Positions 37,089 to 49,029 of a DNA stretch of 64,000 nt are shown piece after piece. Origin of the DNA: Desmodus rotundus (Eukaryota; Chordata; Mammalia; Chiroptera; Phyllostomidae); contig NC_071392.1 in NCBI RefSeq assembly GCF_022682495.2, positions 81,236,797 to 81,300,796 on the forward strand, read 5' to 3'. Position numbers and translations under genes: made by a program. The stretch's first letter is position 1. Each line of letters begins with the position of its first letter. The notes under the pieces were generated by a model. That model saw nothing but the letters and a program-made list of their open reading frames with translations, searched no databases and had not been told where the DNA came from.

Positions 37089-37103
37089 TTCAATTTAATT
37101 CTT
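37089..37103. repeat. Target-site duplication, right copy (HAL1-b)
   Basis: ttcaatttaattctt, followed by 'aagaatt'. The ctt/aag junction fits the L1 endonuclease preference. Confidence 0.95.
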
Positions 37104-38416
37104 AAGAATTCAGTTTACTTGGTTACTTTTATTTCCTAGTAGCCTGTTCTTATTTTAGAGGCATGCTGTTCTGCAGAGCCTCTGTTGTCTCTCTTTGTTG
37201 CCTTCATGTTCCCTCAATTGTTTGAGGCTTTAGTTTGTTCCTAGTTATAAGTAATAGCCCAGATTTAGCAACATGTTAGGCTGAGGTGTCTCCAAACCAG
37301 AGGTCAAGTTAGCTTTTCTCCCACAATGAGTGCTGATCCTGGTTATGAAGGACCCTGGCTGAGAGCAACGGTGTGAGAGGGAAATGCAGAGAAGGTTTGT
37401 GTGTCTGGATTTTCCTTAGGAGGAGAAGGGAATTTACGGCTGCAACAGCATTGTGTCCACGATTGCATACAACACCTCCTGTCAACACAATAGTCTCCCC
37501 TTCTACTTAGAGTGTTATTTACTTAGTGGTAGCTTGTGGGAAAATTCCTTATTGAGAGACTTATCTAAGTGTTTCACAGTCCGTGCATTGATCAACCTGC
37601 TAGCCACCTGGCAGGGCTGGCGCTACTCCTCATTCCAGCCACTGTGGGAATGAGGAAACTATGGAAGTATTGCTGAGTAAACTCATGTTTGGTGTTTGTT
37701 TGTTTGCTTTTCTTCTTATGAATTGCAAGAGACTAAGCTTTATTGGGTTTCATAAATGAGGTGTTTTCTGCTGTTATGAAATTCCTCTAGGTTCTGATAA
37801 TATAATCATATCCTGTTGGTGTTGGCAGTGGTACCATGGATTTAGTGGTGCAGAGTTTTGTGGGGGGGGTTTTATTTTTTATTTTTTCACATTAATGAGA
37901 TTTGAAGAAGGAGAGGGAGTCATGGGTGGTTAGTCAACCATCTGAATAAGAACCCCTAATAGGAATTTGGAAAATGGAAACCAAACATTTAAAATCCCAC
38001 TGATTCATAGAACAAATGTTTTTCCTCATTAAATTGTGTATATTTTCCCCAAAGACAAATAGCAAACTAAAACATGCTTAAAGGCAGGTGGAATATCTGT
38101 GATGGAAACGCCACCTCAGAAAAGGCAAGAAGTCGATGGGTCCCGCGTTTAGGGGGAGAAATTCAGCCTAGAGAAGTGGAAGACGTGAATTCTTCGTGGA
38201 CCAGATGCCTTAGTGAAGAAAAGTGCATCATACAGCTGGCACAGATTGTTTTCTTCTTCTCAGCTCAATAAAAAGCTTATTGTTAATTAAAAGCTAAGAG
38301 GAGAAAAATGGAGAAGTTGGAGATGAAAGGATATAAAATTATCTTTTGGAGGAATGTATTTAGCTGTATAACATTAGAATTATGAGTACAGTAAAATTTT
38401 ATGTACCCTGCGATGC
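37104..38416. other. Non-coding stretch, no gene seen
   Basis: Two frames of about 65 codons (37453-37653, 38074-38271) lack motifs. G and T runs lie at 37860-37885. Confidence 0.5.
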
Positions 38417-38523
38417 AAAGAGAGAAAGAGTGGGAGAGCGAGGAGGGAAGAGAGAGGGAGGGAGAGAGGGAAAGAGAGGAAGGGAGGAGGGGAGAGAAAG
38501 AGAGGGAGGGAGAGAGAGGAGGG
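38417..38523. repeat. Purine-only GA/GGGA tract
   Basis: About 107 bases almost wholly of G and A on the plus strand, irregular in unit. Confidence 0.9.
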
Positions 38524-38949
38524 TAGCAGAGCAGGTGCCAGAAAGGTTGGAGTAAAAAGACCTCTGGGGGACTATAGGAAACAGGGGTAAGTGATCGTGG
38601 AGAATAAGGGAGGTTTCTAATCTGTCAACAAGAGGACTAGTGAACTAGGAAACTGGGGAAATAAGGTAAGCCGACTTACATGAATTAAAATCAGACACAT
38701 TTAATTAATTAGTTCATTAAATCAACTTAAATTGATTGATTCAACATTGACAGGCTAATTTAAAACAGAAAGATGTTTTCCCCTCGTCCTCACCGCATGT
38801 GTAACAGGAAAAGGAATGAAAGCATATCCCATGTTCTGAGGATCTCTCTGTTTACCACTTTTCCCTGCACCTTTCCGTCTGCATTGTCTCTACTGCCAAA
38901 AGCACACTTTTTAGTAGTGCTATAAAAGCCTCAACTGTTCTCAGAGGCA

Positions 38950-39560
38950 GGTATACGCACATCGTTCCGACTCCAGTGCCTCATGGTTCTGCTGTTGCTG
39001 TGACTGTCCTTCCTATGCTTCCCTCTCAACGTCTGTCACTTTCATCTTCATGGACCAGTAGAGAAAACCACAAACAGCTGTCTCATCCTTCCATGCCCTG
39101 TATTTCATATCTCCATTCTCCCCCTCCATTGTTGAGATGATGATCTTAATTTTTTAGAAAACCTCAGTAACTTCTTAGCACTTGAGGAATCAAATCTAAA
39201 CCCCTCAAATGAGGACTTAAGGAATTCTCCTACTTTCCGTCTTACCAGCTTCTGTCTCCTTCCCCAACCCATGTCCCCAAACTTTCCAGTATCACCACCT
39301 TCCTTTCACATGAAATGACTATTCCAGGCAGGCTGGTTTTCTCCTTGACACAAGCCATTCCTTGATATCCCTCCCCTGCACTTTAATCATAGAATATTCT
39401 TTACCTCCCTGTATCCAAATTAAGCCCATCATTCAAAGCACATTGTCCTTCTGTTGGGTGACAATTCCCTGTCTACTGTTACCTGTATGGATTGCTCGCT
39501 CCTCTGAATTTTGATGCCCTTACATGACTATCATTAATCATATTGTTAATATGATTTTGT
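38950..39560 (+). mobile_element. L2 LINE 3' region
   Basis: 'gaatcaaatctaaacccctcaaatgaggacttaaggaattctcc', 'ttaccagcttctgtctcc', 'atgactattccaggcagg' and 'ccttgatatccctcccctgc' follow the order of the 3' end of ancient L2 elements (plus strand). Frames are broken. Confidence 0.65.
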
Positions 39561-40353
39561 TTTCCAACTGATAGAAGTATGTGGATGAGTCAAAGCTCTT
39601 ATTTAATAAGCAGTGCTTTGAAATGGCTTTGTTCAACATAGGTCTTGCCTTATAGGGGGAGTTTCTTGACAAAAGCATATAGACTTTCTCTTCAGCATTC
39701 ATTGAATGTACAACTGAAGGAGACTTGAAACTTTTCTAGGGACCGAAATGAGTCAAGCTTATCTTTCCTCATTCTTAAAGGAAAAAACAAGGAACTATTT
39801 TTTAATTGAAGTATAGTTGCAAGCTTCTCCTATTTGAAAGGCACTCTTATAAATCAGCCCTCTGTGTTTGGGGCATGTCATTGGAGGATTCAACAGGGTG
39901 GAATCCTGCTTTTTGTTAAAGTTAGAGGGATAATATAATTTTATTTCTTTCGGTCTAAAATGTCTACATATGAATTTGATGTGATGGGTCAGTTGGAACT
40001 AGTTAATTCGAAAAAAAGAAAGAAAGAAAAAACAATGCTATCTTTATATAAGAATCATTTGTACTGTTTTACAAAAAAGAACAATATGTTATAAGGAAAT
40101 CTGTACCACAGTCAGAGCGTATGGAACTCAATTAATCTGTAAGCCATTAAGCAAATGAAATCTTACACTGTTTCCTTGCTTCTCTGAAGTTACCAATACA
40201 TTACAGCCGTCTGGCAAGGCTCTCAGCCGTCACAAGTAATAGAGTTTGAATGCCCACACACTCATCATTCCCCGGGAACTCGGCTCTCTCACTGTCTCTC
40301 CTCAATTGCAGAAAGAAAACTATGTTCACTATTGAAAAGAGGAGAGCAAGAGA

Positions 40354-40355
<2 letters not shown>
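39561..40355. other. Non-coding stretch, no gene seen
   Basis: AT-rich. No open frame above 60 codons except one that runs into the GA tract. Confidence 0.5.
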
Positions 40356-40357
<2 letters not shown>

Positions 40358-40397
<40 letters not shown>

Positions 40398-40438
40398 AAG
40401 AGAGAAAGAGAGGTGGGGAGGGGAAGGAGGAGAGAAAT
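40358..40438. repeat. (GA)n microsatellite
   Basis: A pure GA run at about 40361-40391, then GGGAGAAAGAGAAAGAG and GGGGA units. Confidence 0.9.
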
Positions 40439-42172
40439 GGAAATAACCTTTACCCTTTTTCTCTTTATTTCTGGGAATCTTTTTCACAACAAACTATTGG
40501 GTTTCCCTCCTTCCACTAAAATTCACCATAGAAGCCATTTGCTGTGTATGAAAACAAAGAGCACATTTCATATCCCTATAAAAGGCCTTCTGTAGAGGGG
40601 AGTAGGGTAGTGAAGTTTTAGGGGAGGGGTCTTCAAGGTAAGTGACCTAGAGAAGTTGCAAAGGCTGCTGGGAATCCATTTGGGAAAGCATCTCTTAGTC
40701 TCTATCCATCATTCCATTAACAATGACGTACTCCTGTTTCCCAATTATCTTTTTTTCTTTTTTAAGGAAGTATATTTTGTAAAATATGAAGAAGGAAAAC
40801 TAACTCGACGAACACATTAGAGATGATTTGATTGAGAGTGTAAGATATGTGTATTATTGCTTACCATCTTGCAATACATTGCCTGGTATTTTTAATATTC
40901 ACCGAATTAGATAGAGAATTGGGAGCAATAAGAGTGAAACGAGAGAAGAAGAATTCTGGCCTCCGAAGCCAGGAGACAATTGGCTGCAGGCATCTGAAAC
41001 AACATGACCGTAAATAAAGGAGGTTATTTTTGTGGAGTTTATTTAGGGAAACCAATGCTTCGCGTATGATAGATAGTACAGGGGCCTTAGTGTTAGCAGC
41101 GGGGAAAACAGTTTCCAAATTTAGAGACCACTCAACATTCATGAACTAGGAAAGTCTAGGCAAACCTCAGCCCTCTTGTTGGCATCTGAGGTGATTTATC
41201 TTTGGCAACAGACTACGTGTTTCTTTTTTCAGAAGAGTGAAATAGTTGCCTCAAACAATCCTTAAATTAGTGCTTTCTTCAAGTTGTGTTATATTTATAT
41301 TTACATTTGCACTCTACATAGGCATTGTAGAAAATTAGCAAGTACAGATAACAACCATAAAAGTAATAAAAATGCGTACTCAACGTTAACACCTTAGTGT
41401 ACACCCTCTGCGTTTTTCCTCCGCTGCCCCTCCCTCCTCCTCTTCCTGTTCTTCATCTTCTCCGAGTTAGGTGAACACACATACATGTATCCCTTTTTTT
41501 CCCCACCAAAATCAAATCACACACTCTATGTGTTTCTATAACCTGTTTTGGGTTTTTTTTTAAGTCAGTAAACTTCACGTTTCTGTTTTCTTAAAATATT
41601 ATCTCCTTGGTAAATCAGACAGGAGGTGTTGGAGCAAGAGAGTAGTGAAGGGAAGGAGCAATAGTGGGCAACGCGGTTTACGTTTTTAATATGGTGAATG
41701 TATCTAACTGTACATGTGTTTTTATAAACGCCCTGATGGAAACACAAAGCCAAACTATTTGAAATCAGAAAGTGCTGAAAATTAGTTGACTCTCCATGTC
41801 ACTGACATACAGCTGTTCTCTGATTAAATAACCTTATTTTGAGTTTTACAAATGACTTGTAAGATATCTCCAAGAATTGCATATACTTACATTTTAAAAA
41901 GTAAAGGGGGGAAAGTAGCATTAGGTGCAGAGGGGGGACTGTAATGTTTTTCAAAAATACTAAGAAGAAGGAAGAAGCAGAGGCATTAGATTCTCAGGTG
42001 GTGTATCAGGAGCGCTGGTACTTCATAGAATCCTGGGGTGCTGTTCTCATTTTCTATGAGTGTGTCCACAACAGTTAGTACTACACAGAGAGAAAATTAC
42101 CTGCTTTGTACTTCTAAAATTTGTCATTATGAGTATTTTCAAACTTCCAAAGAATTCAATTTTTCTTTCTTT
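40439..42172. other. Non-coding stretch, no gene seen
   Basis: Open frames are at most 93 codons without motifs. Several T runs (around 40748, 41547) may be remains of retroelement tails. Confidence 0.5.
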
Positions 42173-42341
42173 AAGATTTTATTTTTTTTTAACTTATGTT
42201 TCAATGACAGTTGATATTTAATATTCTATTAGTGTCAAGTATACAGCATAGTATATGGGCAGTTAAAGTACTTATAAGTGGGCCCCCCAATATGTCTAGT
42301 GCCCAGCTGGCACTATACATAGTTAGTACAGTATTATTGAT
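42173..42341 (-). mobile_element. L1-type 3' UTR fragment next to a mariner
   Basis: 'ttatgtttcaatgacagttgatatttaatattctattagtgtcaagtatacagcatagt' and 'ccccccaatatgtctagtgcccagctggcac' match in order an L1 3' end type common in laurasiatherian mammals. Its right side is broken by the mariner insertion at a TA. Confidence 0.6.
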
Positions 42342-42343
42342 TA

Positions 42344-43028
42344 TGCAAGGTCTGTCCAGAAGGTATCCATCCATGTAATGTGAAAAATGGAGACATTTAT
42401 TGAAGAAGATACAAGATACAAGAAACATTGTACATAGGACAATGATGCCTCCGTCCCCTTCAAAGTAGGCACCTTGGGACCTCACATAGTTCTCCCAATC
42501 ACTATCAGCTGCCCCATCATATTTTCCTGAATCTCATCAATGATCGGAAATCTCTTCCCTTTTAAAGGTGATTTTAGTTTTGGGAAAAGCCAGAAGTCGC
42601 AGGGCACCAAATCTGGGATGTAGGGGGGCTGAGTCACCTGGGTGACTTGATGTTTCACCAAAAACTGCACGAGACCTGATACATGAGTGGGCACATTGTC
42701 AGGATGAAGCTGCCAATCACCAGTTGTCCACAGCTGTGGCCTCTGAATCATCTGAATAGTTCTGCAGAGGGATGTTCAAGCTTAATGCGAAATTTGATGC
42801 ACATTAATTGCTCTACTTATCCAGTCATTTTGAATGTGGCGATCACACAGTACACATGCTCACTCAGTGTCATCTACCGCCCCCACTGGCTCAATACAGT
42901 GAAGTCATCATTGTTCACACATGCGCATTCCAGTCCACTCTCCTCGGCTGTCAGGTTACATCAGTGTCATGCAAACTGTTCTCGTTACATTAACAGTGGC
43001 TGCACTTTTTTTCTGGACAGACCTCGTA
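42344..43028 (-). mobile_element. Internally deleted mariner element
   Basis: About 685 bp bounded by terminal inverted repeats: 14 identical bases aggtctgtccagaa at 42348-42361 and the reverse complement at 43011-43024. TA dinucleotides lie next to both ends, as expected of Tc1/mariner insertion. Autonomous mariners are about 1.3 kb. Here the first half of the transposase gene is missing, so the copy could only move with enzyme supplied in trans. Confidence 0.85.
42450..42751 (-). pseudogene. C-terminal remnant of mariner transposase
   Basis: The frame 42482-42751 encodes DNVPTH, then PPYIPDLVPCDFWLFPKLK, and LKGKRF with a helical end, the DDE/D-type catalytic C-terminal half of a mariner transposase. 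After the stop at 42482, a second frame shows GAYFEGD, the usual C-terminal end. The spacing between the second and third acidic residues is 33 residues, whereas mariners usually have 34, which suggests a lost codon near VQF. The N-terminal DNA-binding part and the first catalytic Asp are absent. Confidence 0.85.
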
Positions 43029-44049
43029 CGTATAAAACAATATTTTCTTCTCTTTTATTTTGAAGTTTCCAAATGGCTCTCATAAGAGCTTCTAGAATTA
43101 CATAACATTTGTATTTTTAAAAAGAAAGAGAAGCAAAGAAGCACTGTGAAGTGCAGAGGTGACCATTATTTGGGGGACTGGAGTGTAAGTAGTCATTTGA
43201 GAGGCTATCACGGGAAGCAACTGTTCTGACAAGTCAGGGAAGCAGGTGAACTGATACCACGGTATTTACTGGGGTGTCTACTGGGGCCACAGTGAGACGA
43301 GTGGGAAACGCTTATGAGAATAGTCAATACAAAAGGAGGTATGGGGGGAGGAAGAGAAGCCTCTGTCTGAAGGCTCCTGTTATGAAGGGGCCTGTCTGCC
43401 CACCTTTGGTGGAGGATGACCCAGGAGCTTTAACCCTCCTGCATCCACACGGCAGTGAGAAGGGGCCCAGCAGGCTCCTATCGAAGGCGCAGAAGAAAAT
43501 CCTGGGGCCAGATGGGGAAAGACTTGAGGCTTGTGTCCCTGAGGGGAGACTGAGACTTCTGAGACACAGGGAGAGGACTGGAGGGTTAAAAGGCAAGCCA
43601 AGAGAAGCCGAGCATGAAGATGAAGGGGCAGGCTAGTGGCAAAGCATGCATGAATCTGTGTGGTTCTGTGAAGCCGGAGATGGTGTGACCACCCACTGAG
43701 CCACCCCTCATATCCTTTCTCTGTGTCCAAGATTCGTCTAAAGAGTTCCAAGCATTGGGGAAGAGAGGGCTATAAATGGAAAATGTAAGCCTTTATCATT
43801 AGGAACCCAAACGGCTCTGTGGGGAAATGCTTACCAAAAATGCCAGGTGTGGGAAATGATGTCATTCTACAGGCTGAAAAAAGAGGTTTGTAGCAGAGAC
43901 CCAGGGGCCAGAGATCCAGGTGATGGCAGGAGCACCCCCAGCAGGTCAGCGGGTGGTCAATTCTCAGCACATACTTGTTGATCAGTGAGCCATCCATCCC
44001 AATTTTCTGCAACATTACTGATAAAGCGTGTGTGGAGTGCTCCGCCAAT
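43029..44049. other. Non-coding stretch, no gene seen
   Basis: Overlapping frames of about 120 codons on both strands (43274-43636 plus, 43380-43751 minus) lack domains and are probably chance in GC-richer sequence. Confidence 0.5.
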
Positions 44050-44215
44050 GTGCTCAGCATTTTCATATTAATCCTCATAAGACTCTGTAAGGTAATTACT
44101 ATTATTCCTTTTATCAAAATAAGAGACAGAATAAACTGCCTGGAACCACAGAGCTAGCAAAGGGAAAGGCCAAGATTTGGATCCAGGCAGTCAGCTTCAG
44201 AGCTCAAGAACTTGA
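44050..44215 (-). mobile_element. MIR SINE, reverse orientation
   Basis: 'catattaatcctcataagactctgtaaggtaattactattattcc', 'cacagagctagcaaaggg' and 'atttggatccaggcagtc' follow the reversed MIR consensus. Confidence 0.75.
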
Positions 44216-44239
44216 AATTCTCCTATTCTATAGGTTGCC

Positions 44240-44660
44240 ACACTCTTTTTTTTTTTTTTTTCCCCATTATACTCATTGACCCCATGCTGGTCCTTCTGTC
44301 CACACTGTTCACTGGGCTGAATTCATTGTATTTTATTTCTTATTGCATCCTTTTAAATTGAATGTACTGGAGTGACATTAGTAATAAAATTACACAGGTT
44401 TCAAGTATATAATTCTATAGTACATTATCTGTATATTGTGTGTTCACCACCCCAAGTCAAGTGTCCTTCCATCTCCATTTATCCCTCCCCCTTCACCCTC
44501 GTCCGCTCCCTCCACCTTCCTTTCCTTCTATTGTGTCAATGAGTCTTTGTTTTTCTTTGCTTCATCCCTTCTCCCTTCTCACCCAGCTCCCAACCTCCTC
44601 CCTCTGACAGCTGTCAGTCTGTTCTCTGTATCCATGAGTCTGTCTCCACTTTGTTAGTTT
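44240..44660 (-). mobile_element. Older L1-type 3' UTR fragment
   Basis: A T run, then 'gaatgtactggagtgacattagtaataaaattacacaggtttcaagtatataattctatagtacattatctgtatattg' and 'caccaccccaagtcaagtgtccttcc'. This is the same family as the piece at 34100-34250. CT-rich sequence follows. Confidence 0.55.
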
Positions 44661-44679
44661 AGTGCATCTTAAATAGAAC

Positions 44680-44950
44680 TTCTTCAGAAAGTTATTCCTT
44701 GCCCACCTGGTCTAATAGGTTGCCCTGTCTTCTATGTATTTATTCATAGCACCTTGTTCTTCCCATTCACAGCACTTGTTGAGATTTACAATTTACTTCT
44801 TTATTAGTTTAAAAGGTACCACTCCCTCCCCTCACCCAGATGGTATGCTCCATGGAGGGAGGAGCCATGTCTATTCTGCTTACCACTGAAAATGCAAACT
44901 TAGCATGTGTTTAACATCCAATGAGTCTTCGTTACCTAAATCAATTAGTA
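44680..44950 (+). mobile_element. L2 LINE 3' region
   Basis: 'agaaagttattccttgcccacc', 'tgtatttattcatagcacc', and 'atggtatgctccatggagggaggagccatgtctattctgcttaccactgaaa' follow the L2 3' end. Confidence 0.7.
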
Positions 44951-45059
44951 CAGGTGGCTGGTTTGCCCATGGTTTGGTTACAGAGTATCTATAACGACAG
45001 GTATGGCTTCCTTTTATGCATCAGCTTGTCAGTTACGTATAAGTAACAATGATAATGGT

Positions 45060-45165
45060 GAGAAGAACTGTAAACTATCATTTAGCAATTCTTCCATGTC
45101 AGGCTCTGGCATAAATGCTTTATTTTTCTTAACTCATTTTAAAGAAGAAAACACAAAGCACATGC
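45060..45165 (-). mobile_element. MIR SINE fragment, reverse orientation
   Basis: 'atcatttagcaattcttccatgtcaggctctggcataaatgctttatttttcttaactcatttta' matches the reversed MIR tail, diverged. Confidence 0.55.
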
Positions 45166-46263
45166 ATGTCATTACTATGCAAGGAGAGCACTTTTTAACA
45201 TTTTTCTGTTTAATTTAAATTATAGACTATAGACTATTTTAAGTTACCATCCTCACTGAGGGGGAGAAAGGAAGAAAGACAAGACAAACTTTCTGCCCTT
45301 AAGAAACGTATAGCGATTGAGAATACAGTCAACAAGCGAACAATATTTTATAGGCTGTGAGGTGCAAGATGGCATCTCCTGCAATCTGTGGATGCCAAAA
45401 GGAAAATCCCAGAGAATATACCCCCAGGTGCCTGCGTAGCACTGGTCGGACAGGTGGAGGGTGTTGGAGAGTGGGAGGGGCCAAAATGAGAGGAGCTCAG
45501 AGAGGTGCTTTAGGGTGGAGCCTACAGGCAAAGAGGTTAGGCCTGAAGTACCCTCTGTTGTCGTTTGCCCTGGACGACTTCCTTAGGGTTCCAGGCAGCC
45601 CCTTTCAGTTTGGCATTTGGTGATGACTTTTGTTTGAGGGAAGGAATCACTGTCCGAATGTAAAGACTTCTCGCAGGGAAGTGTTGAGCCAATTTTTGAA
45701 AGTCTGTAGTTTCTTTTCACATCTCCCTTAAGCCTGTTGCTTTGGATCTGATATGACCTGTCTCGCCTTTTAAAAAATCCACTAGTTTCCACTTCTCAGC
45801 TCAACTCACTAGTTCATTACTCATTCAGTCACAAGCTGACAGCCCTCCACACATGATTTGTCTTTCCCCATTTTTTGATTTTGATACCTGACATACTCCC
45901 TGTGTAAAATACTTCACACCATTTTTTTTTTTCAAAGCAAGTTTGTTCCCTCCCACAAAAGGGCTTGAAATTAAATTCTTCTAGGTCTGGCCAAATTAAT
46001 CTTGCACAGCAAATGACCTAACACAAGCAACCATAAAAATATAAGTTACAGATAATGATAAAGAATTGTTAGCATTCTTTTATTATGTTACAGTTTTTCA
46101 ATTCATAGTCCATTGATAGTTGTCCAACAGTCAGATGATGGGACCTACGATGTGGCAGTACTCTGAGCTTAGCGTATGAAAATGAATATAATAAATACCC
46201 CATGACTTCAGAAAGTCTAATATGGGATTTAGACATACATAATTTTGACATAAATTTTCATTT
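45166..46263. other. Non-coding stretch, no gene seen
   Basis: Frames of about 90 codons occur on both strands in 45253-45623 but no domain is seen. Confidence 0.5.
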
Positions 46264-46289
46264 GTTCAGCATGGCAAGTAAAATATAAT

Positions 46290-46680
46290 CACATATTTAT
46301 TGCAACTCTTCCAATCCAAAGGTGACATCTATCTCCCTCCTCCCTGAATTCGGGTGGTCTTATGACTTCCTTGGCCAGTAGAATGTGGTGAAAAGGGGGT
46401 TGTAGACGTTTCTGTGGCCTTGGCAAGATATATAGATTCCATCACTGACCAGTTTGAATGCTTCCAACAGAATCGTAAGAAATTCACCTAGCCTGTGAAT
46501 GATGAATGACCACGTAGAGAGAGAGCTTAGCAACAGGTGGCGCCAAAGCTGGGACATGGGACCGAGTCCACCTTGGATCCTGCAGCCCCAGGCAAGAGGC
46601 TACAGCCACACATGAGCTCAGGAGGAACCATCAGGAGAGCTGCCCCCAGCAAAGAACCAGGCTGGTTTGTTACACTTCAG
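46290..46680 (+). mobile_element. Possible MaLR-type LTR remnant
   Basis: 'gtggtcttatgacttccttggccagtagaatgtggtgaaaag', 'ctagcctgtgaatgatgaatgaccacg' and 'caggaggaaccatcaggagagctgcccccagc' have the order of an old mammalian LTR-type repeat. Both ends are unclear. Confidence 0.35.
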
Positions 46681-46908
46681 TGCATAGATGGTGCACTTGG
46701 CATTTCCCCTTCCCTCTTCTTTGGTTAGTAGAAGGGAGAACCAAAGAGTGTCAACACTCTCTTTATAGATAAAGTTGCACAGAGCTTTATACTGTTTCCT
46801 TTTGTGTGAGTCAGAATATTCATTACTTTCTTTTGATATTAATTCTATTTGCAATAGTTCTGTATCCTAATGTTACCCCACGTAATTCTGGAAATATTTC
46901 ACCAAAAT

Positions 46909-46990
46909 GAAAGAAAAAGAGAAAGAAAGAAGGGAAGGAAGGAGGAAAGAAGGAAAGAAAGAAGGAAGAAAAAAGAAAGAAAAGTAAAAG
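46909..46990. repeat. (GAAA)/(GGAA)n purine tract
   Basis: About 80 bases of A and G only, in GAAA and GGAA units. Confidence 0.9.
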
Positions 46991-49029
46991 GAGACGTGGG
47001 TAACATAATGGTTTTCAGCAGAATTTCCTAGTGTTCAGGCCCCATTATTCACCATCTTACCTGTTTTCTGTCCCTCATGTTGAAGGATTTGACTTATTTG
47101 TCTCAGGAATTGAACTGAGTCAGGGAAACCCAATTAAATCCTACCACTGCAGAAAAGCACAAAATAATTTGTCATTTTGGGTTGTCTACACACAGAATGA
47201 AAATTAGCTTGGAGGTGGGATCAAGGGAGAAGGACACATCAACCCAGAAAAACAAGCAGACTCTCAGGAAACATGGCCGTGGACTTCATTCCCAGACACT
47301 GGGTGCGCTGTGGAGGGTCAGACAGCAGCAGATGTGGAGAAACCGGGAAGGAACCAAAGGGTGTCCAGCAAGCAGCGTAGCTTCTCTAATGCCATTTTCG
47401 TTCCAAGCTGCTGGCCTTGTTTCTCAGTTAGAATTAAATTGGAAAACCAGACAATAGGAAGGCCTGCCCTCGTCAGTTCCTTTCCCTTGGTCCAGGTTCT
47501 ACTAGAAGGTGGTAAGGCATTCTTACCCACACTCCTACCGCCAGTGGGGTTACATGAGGGCTAGTGGGTGTTTCTGAGGTGAGGGGAGAGGTGAGAGGGT
47601 TTTATTTTTTTTTCTTTTCCCTACAGTGGTTGAAGTCACTTTAGTATCTGGTTTACCTGATGGGAATCTGCATTTGATTCAAGTATTCCATATGATATCC
47701 AATCACCAAATGTGAAATTTCCTCCCTCTTGCATCAAATCAGTATTTCTTTTGCAATAAAGTATGTCAAAATAAAATACCAACATTTTAACTTTTTTTCA
47801 TTAAGTCAAATTAAATTGAATTTAAAGACCCGTCAGGAACTTGGGTAGAAGTTATTTATGGGGTCACCTCTCCGATGGCTGCTCATACAGTGGTCTTGAT
47901 ATCTCGTTTTGAACAAAATACTTCAGAAGGTCCTTTCAGAGTTCGGTCCAAATTGGTTGCCTCTGAGCAACATTCGTTCCAAGGTTCATGATCATTGCTC
48001 TTTGGCAACTCCCTATTTAGTGACAGACCGGGGCATACGCATTGTCCAGGCCTAGGAATGCTAGTGCCCGGGGCCCTGCCTGTGCACACGCACCCTGAAG
48101 TCACTGCCACTGAGACCGCATCCTGGGGAATGGGCATGGGGGGGAGTTAACTGCAGCTGGAATTTAACGTCTCTCCCCTTCTTCTGTGAAAGTCATTCTG
48201 CTTTCTCTTTCTCCTTCTAGAAATCTACCATAAAAGTTGCTAAGTCCCTAAGCTTTTATGAAAAGCAATAGAAATGGTTTTAAATATAAACTTACTTCCT
48301 ACTCCAGAAAACACAACATGAGGAATACAGTAACTGACCATCTGCTTATAGGTGACCGGGGTGAGGGCCACACAAGGAGAACAGGTATTCGTTAATATGT
48401 GATTTATCCTACGTCTCTATTGCTGCCCAGCTCACTGGGATCTTTAGAACCTTCTCCTTCACTTGCTTGTAAACTCTAAATACTGCTGACAGATTCTTTT
48501 CCTGGCTTTAGCATTTTGATAAAGTCATCTCAACCCAGGTAAGCTAGTAACTGTAGGAGGAGGGTCCCTGAGATGGCCAGCTCCCTGGGTGACATCCAGT
48601 GGGACAGCCAATATTCAAAGCTATGTGGAAAAGTATGCGTGTTTGAATTTTTCTGGAAGTAGGCCATAGCTTTCAAATTTTAACATAGGACAATTTTACT
48701 CCCAAAAGTTTTACATTAGGCCATCTGCCTGTACCTAGTCAAAATTGATGTAACTGTTAACATAAGTGAAAACAGGTACTTAGGGGAAGTATTTTTTTTT
48801 ACAAAAAAAACAGTGGGGAGTTTTTGTTGAACTGTCTCATCTCTCCTATGAGAGCTGAATCATCTCCCTGGAAATGGCTCTATTTCCCCATCTTCCTCTG
48901 AATTCCCCTTGACACCCATCTTATGTTCTGTGATTATAGGGTCTTACTTTTAACTGGTTGGTAAGTGATCGCAGAGAATAACGGGTTAAGTAAATGGAGT
49001 AGGTGTTAAAAAAATGGAGTAAATTAAGT
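46991..49029. other. Non-coding stretch, no gene seen
   Basis: Short open frames only (at most 91 codons). The part at 48020-48145 is GC-rich but small. No repeat family is recognised. Confidence 0.5.

Noticed and set aside
37590..37620. Possible VES-type SINE end ('gccacctggcagggctgg')
   Set aside because: Only about 20 bases resemble the SINE end. There is no B box, GA tract or duplication.
43274..43751. Overlapping frames of about 120 codons on both strands
   Set aside because: Mutually overlapping on opposite strands with no recognisable product; expected by chance in GC-richer sequence.
48020..48145. Possible CpG island
   Set aside because: Only about 120 bases with few CpGs; too short and too CpG-poor for a promoter island.
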